The translations under genes were made by a program, and so were the position numbers. A stretch of DNA of 64,000 nt, taken from NCBI GenBank assembly GCA_020137815.1, contig CM035355.1:5785350-5849349 (forward strand), read 5' to 3'. The notes below the pieces were generated by a model. That model made no database searches, had not been told where the DNA came from, and saw only the letters and a list, made by a program, of their open reading frames with translations. This stretch comes from Hormiphora californensis. Taxonomy: Eukaryota > Ctenophora > Tentaculata > Cydippida > Pleurobrachiidae. Of this stretch, positions 42,987-54,531 are shown piece by piece; positions within the stretch are counted from its first letter, which is position 1; every line of letters begins with the position of its first letter.

Positions 42987-44680
42987 TCACGTAAACATTG
43001 GTTCCTCGAATTCCATCATCAACTCATCCTCCTCCTCCTCTCCAATCTGGCTATCCTGAGAGAGACAATACGTCTCATCAGCAGGATCATCATCATCTGG
43101 AAGATCCTCCCCAGTCATTAGCATCGCATACTCCTCCTCATCATCACCCGCCTCATTATCTCGGAATGTGAAGAGCGGCACATCAGCCCGGCTAATGACC
43201 ACCTCATTATCAGATATGGGGTCACCGTCAATGTCATCAGGGTCACCGTCAATTTCATCTGGTACTTGGGTGATGACGTCATCGACTGTAGCAGGGGTGA
43301 AGTTGACAAGGAGACCGTGGGAGTCGAGGATACCACGACGTTTGAGGTCGGTGTTGTTTGAGCTATACTTGGCTCGGGTGGCTAGACCAACCTAATAAAA
43401 TAGGGCACGTCAGATAAGAGTCAGCCAATTTAAGGACAATAGTAATTATTTAATTGCAAATTTGCAAAATGTATTCTATGTGAATTGTGGCACCTGCTAG
43501 GCAGGAACCGACCGAGACAAGTAAACAACCAATCATAACTCGTTATTTAGGTCACGTGACTGGTTATCAGCCAATCAGGGACCAGTATCTCCTGATTCGG
43601 TCGGTTCTTGCTGCTAAGTTACCTGAGGGGTGTCCCACTGATGTAAAGACTGTTTCCAGGCCTTGATCTGACTAAACCACGATCTTTTAGAGTAGGGCTT
43701 ATTTTTCTTTGGGGTCTCGGGATCCTGCTTTCTTCGTGCCGACTTTGGGACTATCTGGAAATGGAAAGACGAATTAAAAATAGACTACGGAGCTTTAGAC
43801 TATGGAGCTATTATATATAGACTATGGAGCTATGACTATGGAGCTATGGAGTATGGGGGACATTTAGGCGCGGGACGCGAGAGAACAACATGAATTATTA
43901 CCTTTTTATAGTTCTGGTATCCAACAGTAACCTTTCCATACACAATATCTTTCTCCCTGCTAACTTTCTGTTTCTCAGTCAGCTCCTTATCCTGAACACT
44001 AGTCTCACTTGTCCTCCGCTCCCTTCCAAACAAGGCCTTACCAACTAGATCAGGGTTAGGCTGCCTGTTCTTCAGCAGCCTTGTATCAGACCGGGGAGTA
44101 GTTAGTTTCTTCTTTCTATCTGGGGTGTGGTCTGGTGTCCCCTGTTTGAATCTTTTGTTGCTCTTCTTACCGGACATTGGAGAGGCTACCTCGCTGGGGT
44201 CTCGTTTGTTGTGTCGTGGGGTCCTTGAGCGGGATGGGAAACGGCCGGGTGACTTTGAAGGAGCACCCTTCCGTTCAGGGGATGTGCTGTTGTTTCTGGG
44301 ACCAACTCGATGTCGAAGGGATGCCCGTGGACCAAGACCACTGGATCGTTCAGGGGAAGGTAGCAAACGGGTTCTTCTCCTCTATATCATTTCCGTTTTC
44401 CAAGTCGGTGCCGGAGAAGTGCTCGGGGGCCTAAACCGCTACTGTGATGATCCTTCTCTTCCCTTTTCTCGGCAGACGGAGGAGCCTCCTTGAGGGGCGA
44501 GAGGAATGTTTGGAATTTTCCAGTTGATGATAATGCAGTTGACTTTGTGTCGTTCTCTTTCTCTTCTTCTTTTGCGTGGTAGTCAGGTTGTGATCCTCCC
44601 TGTTGTTGTCGTAATAGTTCTTCTTGCTCTGCTTCCTCTTCTAGTGTTATTTCGAACCAGGATCGATTCAGATCAGTCAT
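42987..44680 (-). CDS. SLBP: Histone stem-loop binding protein
   Basis: Exons 44680-43902, 43754-43623 and 43391-42987. The RNA-binding domain spans the first splice junction: [16 protein letters not shown], then [40 protein letters not shown] and D. It contains the TPNK-like TPKK motif and the SRRSWD-like block of SLBP. SLBP binds the 3' stem-loop of replication-dependent histone mRNAs, driving processing and translation. The C-terminal exon is very acidic ([27 protein letters not shown]). In exon 1 the ATG frame runs 97 codons to TGA 44387, and the conserved remainder is in another frame from about 44379. Just at this break a motif occurs twice at protein level ([15 protein letters not shown] and [15 protein letters not shown]). 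The cause may be an indel, an assembly error or a short unrecognised intron. The C-terminal domain assignment is firm. Confidence 0.85.
43502..43610. mobile_element. hAT-like MITE, copy B, beside an SLBP splice donor
   Basis: Full 109-bp copy with inverted ends. Flanks ctgctagg and ctgctaag are a 7/8 target duplication. On the SLBP strand the intron begins at 43622, so only about 11 bases separate the donor and the element. Confidence 0.85.
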
Positions 44681-45070
44681 AATGCAATAGTCCTGATATA
44701 TTTATGCTGTCTAGAAACACATTAGCGGGTTAGGATAATAAGTATAAAGGATGAGACTTGGGAGAGGGAAGAAATGTGAACAGTTGAGACTATAGCTTGA
44801 TGCTGAAGATGATAGTATAAGGAAGTGTTGGACGTGAGATCGAGTAAGAAAGAGCACATGTAGCAGATTAAAACAAATAATATTTAGACAAACGTTGTCT
44901 TTCAATCAACAGAAACAGCAAAACAACAAAATAGACAACAATGTCCCCATTTCCATATATAATTATAAGTCTTTATTTTGTACAACTCTCTGATTCCATT
45001 GGTCGGTGATCTAGTGTGTAGTCTCTTGATTCAAGACATGATGATTTTCAGTTTTCCCCTGATGATATTT
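44681..45070. other. Intergenic between SLBP and cyclin C
   Basis: AT-rich; the SLBP promoter must lie here. No other feature recognised. Confidence 0.5.
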
Positions 45071-46981
45071 TCACCTCATGGTACTAGGAGTGGAACAACG
45101 TGAACCTGACAGAGATCCAGAATGGGAACTACGGGGTCGAGGCATTCTGAACAATATACCTGGGGGAGGGGGTGTGATTTAGCAAATTGTTTGACAAATA
45201 CAAAATAATAGGTGATGATCACCTATTATTTTGTATTATATTTCACGTGGTAATCCACATTTACGTATTAGCAATGCTTGTCCTAAACATACTAAGAATA
45301 TATTAATAACTTACTCGGTGTTTCCTTCTTTTCATCAAATCCCCTCCACATTTCATACAGCTGGATGATCTTCTCAGAAACTTCTGTTATCTTATCCATA
45401 CTGAAAACATGGAAACATTTAATATACTGGGGTCTGGAGTTGGCCACAGTTAGAAACTTGAAATCCAGTGTGAACTGATCAGTTGAGTAATAGTAATTAC
45501 TAATTAACAAGTTAGAACTCAGATACCAGCACAATATAAGCGACTCAAAAACAGCGGATCAACTTATTGACTGTTACCTAATTACAATATATTTTACCTG
45601 ATGGTAAGATCACTGAACCACTTCATAGCATACTCATTGTTATGTATCACTGCTGACATGTGTAGTGCAGATAGAGCTATCATGTGGGGTGGGTGGGTCA
45701 GGATAACATCACAACGTAGGGAATCATTAACTATGTGCCACGCGGTATTCAACACCTGATCAGGGGGATATTGTGGTGCTCATTATGTTTTTGTGGGGTT
45801 GCCATGGTGACATTTGGTGACATGTGGTGATGATGATATTCGAAGGGAGCATATAATCGGTTTTATCCCAATATTCGAAGGGAATCATGTCAATGTCCCC
45901 CCAACACTAACCTCAGGTCCCCCAAGGTTTTCAGCGTATAACGTTAAAGGCCTGTAGGGTTGGTGAACAATAAGGCAACAATCCATCATCTCCAGTAGAT
46001 AGAACTCGCACTCTAGGACATGTTGGGGACGATATATGAAGTCGCTTGTCATGGCAAAGCAGAACCGGGATTTGATAAGGGAGGAGCACACTGTGATGAG
46101 CCGCTGGATGGGAATCGCTCCACATTCTTCAACCTGGGAATGGGGAGGGGGTGCAATGTGAGGAGTTTTTATCCTTCCAACTAGAATCTAGCTGATCTAG
46201 TTGCTAGAGTTAGACATGACAAGTAGACGAGTTTTTTGAACTTTCAAACACCACACTAGTAATAGTTTTCTACCTTTTTACACCATACAACATGATATAT
46301 ATTGTATACTGCCTAGTAAGTCAAGGTGGAGTTTACCCTCCCGAACCCGAAGCCACCTATAATGCGAACCTGTCCTGTGGGCAGTTCCTGATGGTGGGGG
46401 AGGGGAGGGGGGCTATTCTCCTAGTGCCGGCGATATCGCTTTGCGATAGTCCCCTGTGGGCTTGCCGCAGGCAAGCCCAGGCACTCCGTAGATAGATAGA
46501 AGTCAAGGTGGTTAGCAGGGTATTACACTCACTTTTGAGGCTAGGAAGATGCATGTGGGAGCCATAAGAAAGGGATCGATACTTTTGAAGGAAGTGAGAA
46601 TATAAAACCGTTTGAAGTATACTGTAGCAGTTGCTATTACTTGCTGTCGTAGCTTGTTAGTTTCACCAAGAGCCTGGAAATTTAACATGATAATTGATTG
46701 ATGAGTCAACAATTAGTAATTACATTAAAACATTTGGAGACTGAGAAATTACTCCAAAAAAGTTCGTAAACGTTCCTAATAGAAACTTTAGAAGATGAAG
46801 GCCAAGAAAGCTTCACTTGAAAGCCATTGTTTACCTGTATAAAGTTCGCGAAGAAGATATGTAACTTCTTAACATCATCAACAGACAAGCTCTTTGAGTC
46901 CCTTTGTTGTGCCTCCAAGACCCTTTCCTCCCCTATTATCCACTGACCGTAGTGGGAGCTCATCCAAAAATTACCCGCCAT
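45071..46981 (-). CDS. CCNC: Cyclin C (Mediator kinase module)
   Basis: Six exons in phase: 46981-46835, 46673-46533, 46133-45912, 45755-45598, 45400-45315 and 45159-45071, giving 280 aa, very close to the human length. MAGNFWMSSHYGQWI at the N-terminus is the cyclin C signature. LRQQVIATATVYFKRFY and SIDPFLMAPTCIFLASK lie in the first cyclin box. HVLECEFYLLEMMDCCLIV and HQPYRPLTLY cross into the second. The end has LYEMWRGFDEKKETP and a Ser-rich tail. Cyclin C activates CDK8/19 in the Mediator kinase module and has stress roles at mitochondria in yeast and mammals. The upstream in-frame GTG at 46987 is not needed as start; ATG 46981 matches the conserved N-terminus. Confidence 0.96.
45197..45238. 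repeat. Near-perfect 40-bp hairpin downstream region of cyclin C exon 5
   Basis: atacaaaataataggtgat is followed almost immediately by its complement, giving a ~19-bp stem with a 1-3 base loop. It lies in the intron between cyclin C exons 5 and 6. Confidence 0.8.
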
Positions 46982-47267
46982 AGTCACTTCAATGTTATAG
47001 AGAGGTGAGATATAACACGCAGCAAATATATAAAAACCAGGAAAGGTTTGGAGATGGAAAAAGTTGTAATATAAGAGGGACTGACAACAATGATAGGACC
47101 TTGAGGCAGTCTTCTGATCGCGTCACTCGGTAGATAGATCAGCTGAGGTCGGTATATAATTTGGTTCAGCTGACACAAAAAATGAGGGCAAATATCGTGG
47201 CAAGGGTTTAAAAAGTTTGTTAAAAATTATAAACTCGGTTTAAAAAGAATATATACTCGAGCCGCGC
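46982..47267. other. Intergenic between cyclin C start and zinc-finger gene B stop
   Basis: Only 286 bp. It must hold the cyclin C promoter and the zinc-finger B polyadenylation site. No motif stands out. Confidence 0.5.
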
Positions 47268-50200
47268 TCATTTCGCATAATATCCCTCGCCCCTGAATGG
47301 TCTGTGTTCGTAATAATCAGGAAAGTGTCCGTCAGGGAAGTGACCATAGTAACCACGGTAAAATTCTTCGTAACGCTCCCTTTCTTCGTCATGGAAACGC
47401 TCCCTTTCGTTGTCATGGTAACGCTCCCTTTCGTCACCATGGAAACGCTCTTCATCGTGTCGCCTACCACGACGCCCTCTTCGTTCATGTCTCTGATCAC
47501 TCTCATCGCGGTCTTCTTCCTCCCTCTCATTTTCTTCAAGGTGAGGTGGGGGAGGTACAGTGCCAGCTGAGCTAACAAAATTAGAATACTTCGCACCTTG
47601 CACTATGTTGTTTCGATAACTTGAGATGGCTGTCGCGACTTTATCATCAATCGACTCTACTGGTACTGGTTTCGTATCCTCCCGGTATACGTCCAAAATG
47701 CGTTCCAATAGCCGGAGACTCTTCAACCGGCCGAGGATTCTGGAAAGCGCTACTGCACGGGATCCCTCCAGCGTTTCCTTGTGGTATTGTAGGTGGTGGG
47801 CTAACTTCTTCACAAGGCCCGATAACACACCGACTGAAGCTTTAGCAGTTTCTTTGTCCTTCACAATTCCCTTTAGCCTGCAGTCCGTTTCCAGGAGTCC
47901 TTTGAGCCCTAGTTCCAGAAGTTCAACTTTCGTAGGAGCCCGGTTAAACTCCACAACCTCATCAGGCTCTTCTTTCTTGGCAGGGGGATTCCGTTCTCGC
48001 ATGAAGCTAAAGTCGAAATCCGGGAAATCTTTTTCCGCGAATATCCCCTTCTTCAAAAGATACTTGATCTGTTCCTCGGGGTATTCCTCTAATAACAAAG
48101 CCCTGACACGAAGTTGACACTCGCTAAGCAGGACCACCTCTTTCTTTTCTATTTCCTGGGCGGCGTCCATCAAGCGATCTTGGAACATGGGAACAAGAGA
48201 TGGAAGGTCGTCCAGGTTTTTGATATTCTGAGCACCTTTTGGATCCCAATTCCATAACACATTCAATCTGTGTCCTTTGCCTGTTGTTTGTTAGGTTATT
48301 GGTAAAAAAGTTATTGTAACATTGCAATTATTCATTGGAAATGAGTATTAGAACATTGATTGACAACTGAAGCTATTGTTAGAATTGAATATATTGATGC
48401 ACTTACCTTCCAGGTGTTCCAGTTTGTTGCTGTCGTTAAAGTTACACTTGCACATGGTACAGTGGAACAACTGGGGTCCCTTCACTTCAATACAGTTGGC
48501 ACCTGGTAGGAGGGAAGGGGATGTTATGGGTCCCATAGTAAGGATGAGGGAAGGGGATGTGATAATGGGTTCCATGGCAACCAGGAGAGGGATGTTATAA
48601 TGGATCCATCCATCATGCTTTGCATCGGACAAACCTCGACCAACAAACAAGTAAATCAACAATCCCACATTAGTGACACACATGTCATATTCAAAGTTCA
48701 AACAGGAGCGATTAAAAACCCAGTACTAACCTATAAATGTAAACAGCTGATCCTTCTTCACAACTGGCCGTACAATACTTTTCAGGGACGGATACTTGTC
48801 CCAGTCTATAGGCTCCTTAGGGTCGGATATTAGAAGAGAATGTGTCGTGGCGGTCTGGTGAAGAGAGGGAGGTTGGGAGTTGTGGACTGAAGCCCTCACT
48901 TGAAGCTCCAATAACGCCTGATCCGGATCTGCCTTGTTGAGACCTGTGTGTGGGTGTTCCGGATACATATCGGAGAAGAAGGATGGGATGTAAATATCAA
49001 CCTCCGGGAGAGGGACATCGACATAGGGAACGTCAATTGGTGTCATATCAATGTGAGCACGATCAGGAAGTGGTTCCTTATCCTCTTGGTCTGAACCCTC
49101 TTCTTCCTCCTCTTTCTCCTCCTCCTCTTTCTCATCCCCAGAGTGGGGTGGTTTTCCTTTTCGAATTGGGTTGAGATGTGTGGGTAGTGGTGGGTAAAAG
49201 AGGGGATACCCCGGGGGAGGGTAAGGGTATGCTGGAGGTGGGTACGGATAGGGATGTGGGTGCCCGAAGGGTGGAAGGAACCGAGGATGAGGTCGTGGCG
49301 GGTAGGGTGGAAATGGATGGTCATCAGGGCGCATGGGACGGTCTCTCATATCGTCAGGACGCCTGTCTCTGTGATCATCGGGGTGCATTGGTGGCCTGTC
49401 TCTGAAATCATCTGGGTGCATCGGTGGCCTGTCTCTGGGACCATCTGGAAACATTGGTGGTCTATCTCTAGGGTCCCAACCAGGAGGAAGATCACGGAAA
49501 CCTCCTCCCCGTCTCATCATGGGTGAATGTGATCTCCCTCTATCCTCTCTCATTCTGTCTTCTCGTCTTCTATCGTCCCTTCCTCGTTCTTCCCTCCACC
49601 TGCCTTCCATTTCCCTGTCTCCACCGTCCGATCTTCTTCTCCTTCGTCTATCACGCGGACCGTTCTCTGTCTCTTCGTTTGCACGATCCCATCGCTTCTT
49701 CCTTTTCTTTCTTTCCTTCCCTCGCCTATTTTGTGCAGTTTTGAAAGGAGCACTTATCTCCCTGTCGACCGTTCTGGGGCTTTTGGGAGGCTCAGCTGAC
49801 TTTTTATCTTCTTCGTCACCAGGAATATCTGCTTTTGGTACTGGGATCATATCCTCTTCAACATGCTCATTCTTCTCCTCTTTTTTCTCCTCTTTAGGAC
49901 CCCCAAATACCTCAGCGTACGCTGCTATCGGATCCTCTTTCTTCGGGGCTTCTTCTTCAGTTCCTTCATCCCCGGAATCGTCAGTTTCCATTTTTTCTTC
50001 TGGCGGTGATTTATCATCACCTTCCTTCTTCTCTGCGGGTGAGTCTGTCTTATCTGGTTTTGGCGATGATTTAGATCCTTCCCCTTCTGCAAAGGTTTTC
50101 CAAAATTCTTCCCTTTTCTTCCCAATATCCCGCTTTCCAACAACTTTTTCTCCTTTCTCACTTTTTCTGCTGTTTCTTGATGAACGAGGTTTTGGAGGCC

Positions 50201-50837
50201 TTTCCGGTGAGATGTCATCATAAATGGCGAGGGTTGATGATTGTTTTGATGAAGGAGCAGGAGTTACAAAAGCGTTGGAGATGTCTTTGATAATTTGGAA
50301 CTCGTATCCCTCATCAGAGATAGTGATTTTGTGAGCAAACTGCAAGTCTTTCGCTCCACCCACCTAGAAAAAGAAGTTTGATTAAGATAAGAATTTCACA
50401 TACTTACGATATCAGATATTATGACAATCTCTTTTCAGCTAAGAACCAACTTTTTCGACCACTGACCTTCAACATGAACTCAAGTCGTCTTATGTGTAGT
50501 TCACTACACAGATGTAACTCCCAGTCTTCCACGCTGTCAACTCTCACAAGACATGACCGACATGTTAAACTTCCTGTTGTTAGCCCTGCATACTCGACAG
50601 ATTCCTGTGCAACGAGAGAGATATTAGGGTTAAACAGATCGAGAAAAGGGGGATTTAACACCTTCTCTGCACGGGGGGGGGGGGGGGCACCGTGGTCAAG
50701 AAAGGGGGAAGTCGCGGGAGTGCTCCCGTACTTACCGTTAGTTTAGATTTGTGAGCTGGTAGTTTGGCATGGTCAATGTACTTGCTGTGGAGGAAGCGGG
50801 CACAGCATATCTCACACTGTAAAACTTCATCCGTCAT
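47268..50837 (-). CDS. Zinc-finger nuclear protein B (three U1-type C2H2 fingers, RD/DE-rich)
   Basis: Five exons in phase: 50837-50736, 50604-50467, 50363-48731, 48502-48407 and 48280-47268, giving 993 aa. Fingers: LQCEICCARFLHSKYIDHAK, LTCRSCLVRVDSVEDWELHL and FHCTMCKCNFNDSNKLEHL, the last followed by GKGHRLNVLWNWDP. The long exon between fingers 2 and 3 has charged coiled regions, a KKRKKRW nuclear signal, RRRRRRSDGG, PRDRPPMxPDD repeats and a Pro/Tyr-rich block. The C-terminal exon contains a helical domain (SLVPMFQDRLMDAAQEIEKK … LLETDCRLKGIVKD) and an ERERFHDEE repeat tail. Finger number, exon phases, the EVKGPxLFxC lead-in and the HRLNV motif are shared with the gene at 34973-40130, so they are paralogues. 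The character suggests an RNA-processing or chromatin role; the family is not identified. Confidence 0.88.
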
Positions 50838-51103
50838 GACATTGGCTAAATATATTGGGAAGCTGAAAGAGAGATATCAAATAGAACTATCAATAAACAG
50901 ACTGTACATTGGTTGATTGAAAACTAAAACTGTAAATTTCTCTCTAGTAACAAAGTTAAACGGAATCAACATTTACAACTACAAACATTACACAATAAGA
51001 CGTCCTGAATATCAGCTAATAAAGAAACTCAACCCTTGCCTTGCTCGACCCTATTTCACTACACCCCCCGCGGGGAAATAAAAAATGGTTTGAACAAAAC
51101 AAC

Positions 51104-52543
51104 TCAACCTTTAAACTCGATAACCCGTTCTGGTTGCACTTTATTGTCATTCAATATCGATTTCACTGAATCCATGAAACCAGCCGGACCACAAACCAAA
51201 AACAGTGCATCTTTCATCTTATCAGCAAAATGATCAGCACATACCCGCCCTCTCATCCCATCCCACTCTCCATCCTCTTGCGACAGAATATGTTTAACAT
51301 CAATCTTACATTTCCCACCTTCCTTACCATTCCACGCGATATCACTCTGAGTTTTGTTATAAAAAAGAACCGTACACGTGTGAGATGAAAAGTGGTTATT
51401 ACCGCTCAACTCCTCTAAAATCCTGTTAAAAGGTGTGATTCCTGTACCTGCTGCTAACATGACAATCTCAGTATAGAGATGGAGTTTGTTGAGGTCAACT
51501 TGGTTATCAAAACCACTGAACTGTACACTAGTACCGGGAGTGAGGTCCGTGAGGTAAGAGGAGTAGAGGCTGTCAGGGTACCGTTTAACATAAAGTTGAA
51601 ATGAGGTGTTGTCCGGTGCGGAGAATACTGTGTAAGGTTTTTTATCCACCATCTCGTTCTTCGTGTGGACGAAAACATGTGAACCGAGAGGAGGATCAGC
51701 TACAAAAGTGTCATTGTAACGAAACGTGATGAGATAACAATCGTGATTTAGTTTTTCAATCTCCCCCACAGTAGCAGTAAAAGACACTAGGTTGACAGTT
51801 TTTAGTGTTCGTTTGGAGTTGCTTGCATGATGTCCCTCACTCGGCCACAACTTGTGTTCCTTTTTAAACAAACACAACTCAAACTTGAGATTTTGATGTC
51901 TGATCTGAATTGAGGAACATGGTTCGTGGTATGTAAGATTGAGTAAGTACTGTTTATCCTGACAACAAATCACCAGGTGAGATTTAGTTGACCCTGCAAA
52001 ACCGTAATATTTGGACTGCCTGATCTTATTTGAGAAGGGGACACGACCGTACACTATCAGAGTGTATCCCCGATCAGTTTGATAGCTGTCCCAGGAAAAG
52101 GAAACTTCTGGTATTGGAACTGTCTGAGGAACGGCGAGGGTGGCACTTTTTGAAGATGGCTTAACAGATATTGTGTCACTAACGAGATACCCAACCAGGC
52201 ATTCCTTCAGCATATTCTGGAAGTTTACCCATTTGTGAACTTGATTGAACAGATCTGTTGAGTCAATTCCCGCTCCCTTCATCAGCTCATCCACCCCGCC
52301 AGGATGATAGTCAACATAACTTGTTATATCGTATACTGCACCGTGGATAGCTGTCCACACGTCACCAGGCTTGTTGTGGAGGGCCAGCTCGGAGGGTGTT
52401 ATACGCCGTGGTCGGTCGGGAATGAGGCGATTTTTAAAGCGGACCCAGTCCATTAAGCTGTGTCCGGGTTTTAGGGCGATCTTGTTTCGTGTGCTACCTC
52501 CCGAAGAGGCCACTTGAGGTGAGTTAGGGCTCAGAAAGGACAT
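51104..52543 (-). CDS. CYB5R4: Cytochrome b5 reductase 4-like (cytb5 + CS + reductase), single exon
   Basis: 479 aa from ATG 52543. A longer in-frame start at 52615 exists, but MSFLSPNSPQ fits the family start, including the conserved IALKPGHSLMDW segment. The cytochrome b5 domain has the axial heme motif YHPGG and second His in FNQVHKWVN. A CS/p23-like domain follows at about residues 150-250. The ferredoxin-reductase module has KPYTVFS for FAD, GTGITPF and CGPAGFM for NAD(P)H. The enzyme (Ncb5or) transfers electrons from NAD(P)H through FAD to heme, in the ER region, with links to fatty-acid desaturation and redox defence. No intron interrupts it, while nearly all neighbours have several, which suggests retroposition or intron loss. 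The CS domain is poorly conserved. Confidence 0.92.
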   Translation of the reverse strand: MSFLSPNSPQVASSGGSTRNKIALKPGHSLMDWVRFKNRLIPDRPRRITPSELALHNKPGDVWTAIHGAVYDITSYVDYHPGGVDELMKGAGIDSTDLFNQVHKWVNFQNMLKECLVGYLVSDTISVKPSSKSATLAVPQTVPIPEVSFSWDSYQTDRGYTLIVYGRVPFSNKIRQSKYYGFAGSTKSHLVICCQDKQYLLNLTYHEPCSSIQIRHQNLKFELCLFKKEHKLWPSEGHHASNSKRTLKTVNLVSFTATVGEIEKLNHDCYLITFRYNDTFVADPPLGSHVFVHTKNEMVDKKPYTVFSAPDNTSFQLYVKRYPDSLYSSYLTDLTPGTSVQFSGFDNQVDLNKLHLYTEIVMLAAGTGITPFNRILEELSGNNHFSSHTCTVLFYNKTQSDIAWNGKEGGKCKIDVKHILSQEDGEWDGMRGRVCADHFADKMKDALFLVCGPAGFMDSVKSILNDNKVQPERVIEFKG

Positions 52544-53490
52544 TACTAAAAAGATTGGAATTAGAAATCTAACTATATCGAATGAAAAATTTATGGAAAT
52601 GTGACACTCTACCACATTTCTTTGGATGGTGGCACTTTTAGCCTTTAGGAATGTGGATCAGATCACGTTCAAACTTCAAGGCATCAGATGCCGCACCAAA
52701 ACTACCCCAAGGTAGGGAAAATGCACCAGGGTCAGTAAAGCATTAAGATGCCCAGGGTTGCAACTTGGAAGTCGAAACTCGAAAGAAGAACCAAGCGTGC
52801 TTGGCAAACGCTGCTGGCCCCGATAAGGCAGCGCTTTTCAGACAAGCGTGCAAACTTTTTAAAATCAGGGTCGGTCGCGAATTTTGTTTTCCCGGATCGC
52901 GTCGCATGGCATCTGCATCGAGAACGCGCATTTTATGCCTCCGGGAGCGCGGCGTTTAATTTGCGCGTGAAAGTTGAACAAAGATCGCGCGGAGACAATG
53001 TCTACAAGAACCTGCTCCGCGCGTTACATTTCCCACGACTGTATGTGACTTTTCGAATTTCTACATTTGCCTCTAAAAAGATAGCTGGTAGGTACGTGTT
53101 ATTTCATTTTGCATATTTTTGTCTACCGCGGCGGCCTCTCAAGTATCACTTCCATGAAACCGGATCATAAACATAACTCAAATTCAAAACAATATTTGTG
53201 TTTAATCAGATTTAGACAAAACAGTTTTGGCGAGAGTTGGAAGAAACGCAGTACGAACAAAGAACCGCGGATGTGGCCTTGCTTTAATCCGTTTCTTCCA
53301 ACCCCAATTTTATAAGAAAATAGCTACAATACCAGCTCATCTTGCTTTGTTCAAACTCTTTTTATTTTATTTAAACTAACTTGGCAACATCTATCTACCA
53401 CATCTCTCATGCTAATAATACGGATACACAATTATACACATCGCATCGCGAGATTCGAGTGTGTAACCGCATTATATTCATCAAACATCT
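52544..53490. other. Upstream of the CYB5R4-like gene
   Basis: No gene recognised. The GC-rich block 52740-53050 has several open frames (for instance 52748-53170 plus) with basic composition but no family resemblance and no splice context; similar gcgcg-rich words recur at 63530-63690 near the foldback elements, so this is more likely repeat-derived. Confidence 0.4.
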
Positions 53491-53883
53491 AAAGTCGGAT
53501 TTTTTGAAATTTTCATCCACTATCATTTTTTGTTCGACTTGATGAAAATGCAGAATCTCGTTTATTGGGAGAGAGTTCTCAACCTGATGTCTCTTCAACT
53601 TAGGAGACAACGTTACATGTTGATACATGTGTGGAAGACGATCCATGGGTTTGTTCCGAATTCCGCAAACCTTGTGAGTTGTGGAAGCTTAGGTCAATTC
53701 GAATCATCCCCGGGCAACTATTTGACAGGCTTCTATGACCATCCCCCTGTGAGAGGTTATCCATCACTTCCTAATGATGTTCCCCCAATGTGCTGTTTGA
53801 GAGTGGATGAAAGTGTTTAATTTATTTAGGTGGACCCACTAAGGCAGACCTGTGGGGGTGACAACTTCAAAAAATCCGACTTT
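53491..53883 (+). mobile_element. Inverted-end element carrying a non-LTR reverse-transcriptase C-terminal remnant
   Basis: The ends are aaagtcggattttttgaa and its complement. The same terminal word occurs in the foldback element at 62832-63441. Inside, 53530-53820 reads …RVLNLMSLQLRRQRYMLIHV … WKTIHGFVPN, the pattern (SLxxRRxRxxLxxxYKxxxGxVP) found near the C-terminus of LINE-type polymerases. It is a fragment, not active. Confidence 0.55.
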
Positions 53884-54005
53884 AATAAATTCAACTCTCT
53901 TCTACATAAATCAACTGACAGGTTCCACATCACCACACACAAGTTGCGATGTAAAACCTGTCACTCGATTTCCCCGGACTGCTCTCCCATTCTAATAATA
54001 CAGAT

Positions 54006-54113
54006 CAGGAACCGACCGAAACAAGTAAACAACCAATCAGAACTCGTTATTTAGGTCACGTGACTGGTTATCAGCCAATCAGGGACCAGTATTTCCTGAT
54101 TCGGTCGGTTCCT
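54006..54113. mobile_element. hAT-like MITE, copy C
   Basis: Full-length copy with the standard ends. The flanks (atacagat / acttcctg) do not match, so no target duplication is evident. It lies 420 bp past the ADAR stop. Confidence 0.85.
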
Positions 54114-54466
54114 ACTTCCTGGTGGGTACTGCCAACTCAGTAAGAGGGAACAGTCTGGGGAAATGTTAATGGTATCTGGCGCCACAGATCCCGATATATA
54201 TTGAGGATATATTACGGGGTCTGACAGCGCTAGACAGCTATAACAGAAATAAACCAGCTTCAATGCAGCTCAAGATTTAAAAAAAATGTTTTTTTCAAAA
54301 AATAATATTTTCTCAAAAAAGACAGAGGTCCATACTACTCTCCTCTGAAGGGTTTTATAAGTTGGAATATGTGGGAAATGACACCTTTGGAGCAAAACCA
54401 ATTTAGGGGCAAACGTGTTTTGCTGGTCGTTAGGATCAGTAACCGTCTCTCATCATCATATAGTAA

Positions 54467-54512
54467 TGACGTCATATGACGTCACCATGGAGATGACGTC
54501 ATTATGACGTCA
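54467..54512. promoter_or_regulatory. Cluster of four CRE palindromes just past the ADAR stop codon
   Basis: TGACGTCA at 54467-54474, 54477-54484, 54494-54501 and 54505-54512: four exact CREB/ATF consensus sites within 46 bp, the nearest 20 bp from the ADAR stop codon. The centre also contains ccatgg. Either an enhancer or cryptic promoter, or a short simple repeat that happens to match. Confidence 0.55.
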
Positions 54513-54531
54513 TGATGGTGAGATAGGGAAG

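Noticed and set aside
49519-50223. 234-aa plus-strand Ser/Leu-rich frame
   Set aside because: Antisense shadow of the charged exon of zinc-finger gene B, which has conserved fingers and consistent splice phases.
52748-53170. 140-aa plus-strand basic frame upstream of CYB5R4
   Set aside because: No recognisable domain, and GC-rich words shared with repeat sequence near 63540-63690 suggest repeat origin.
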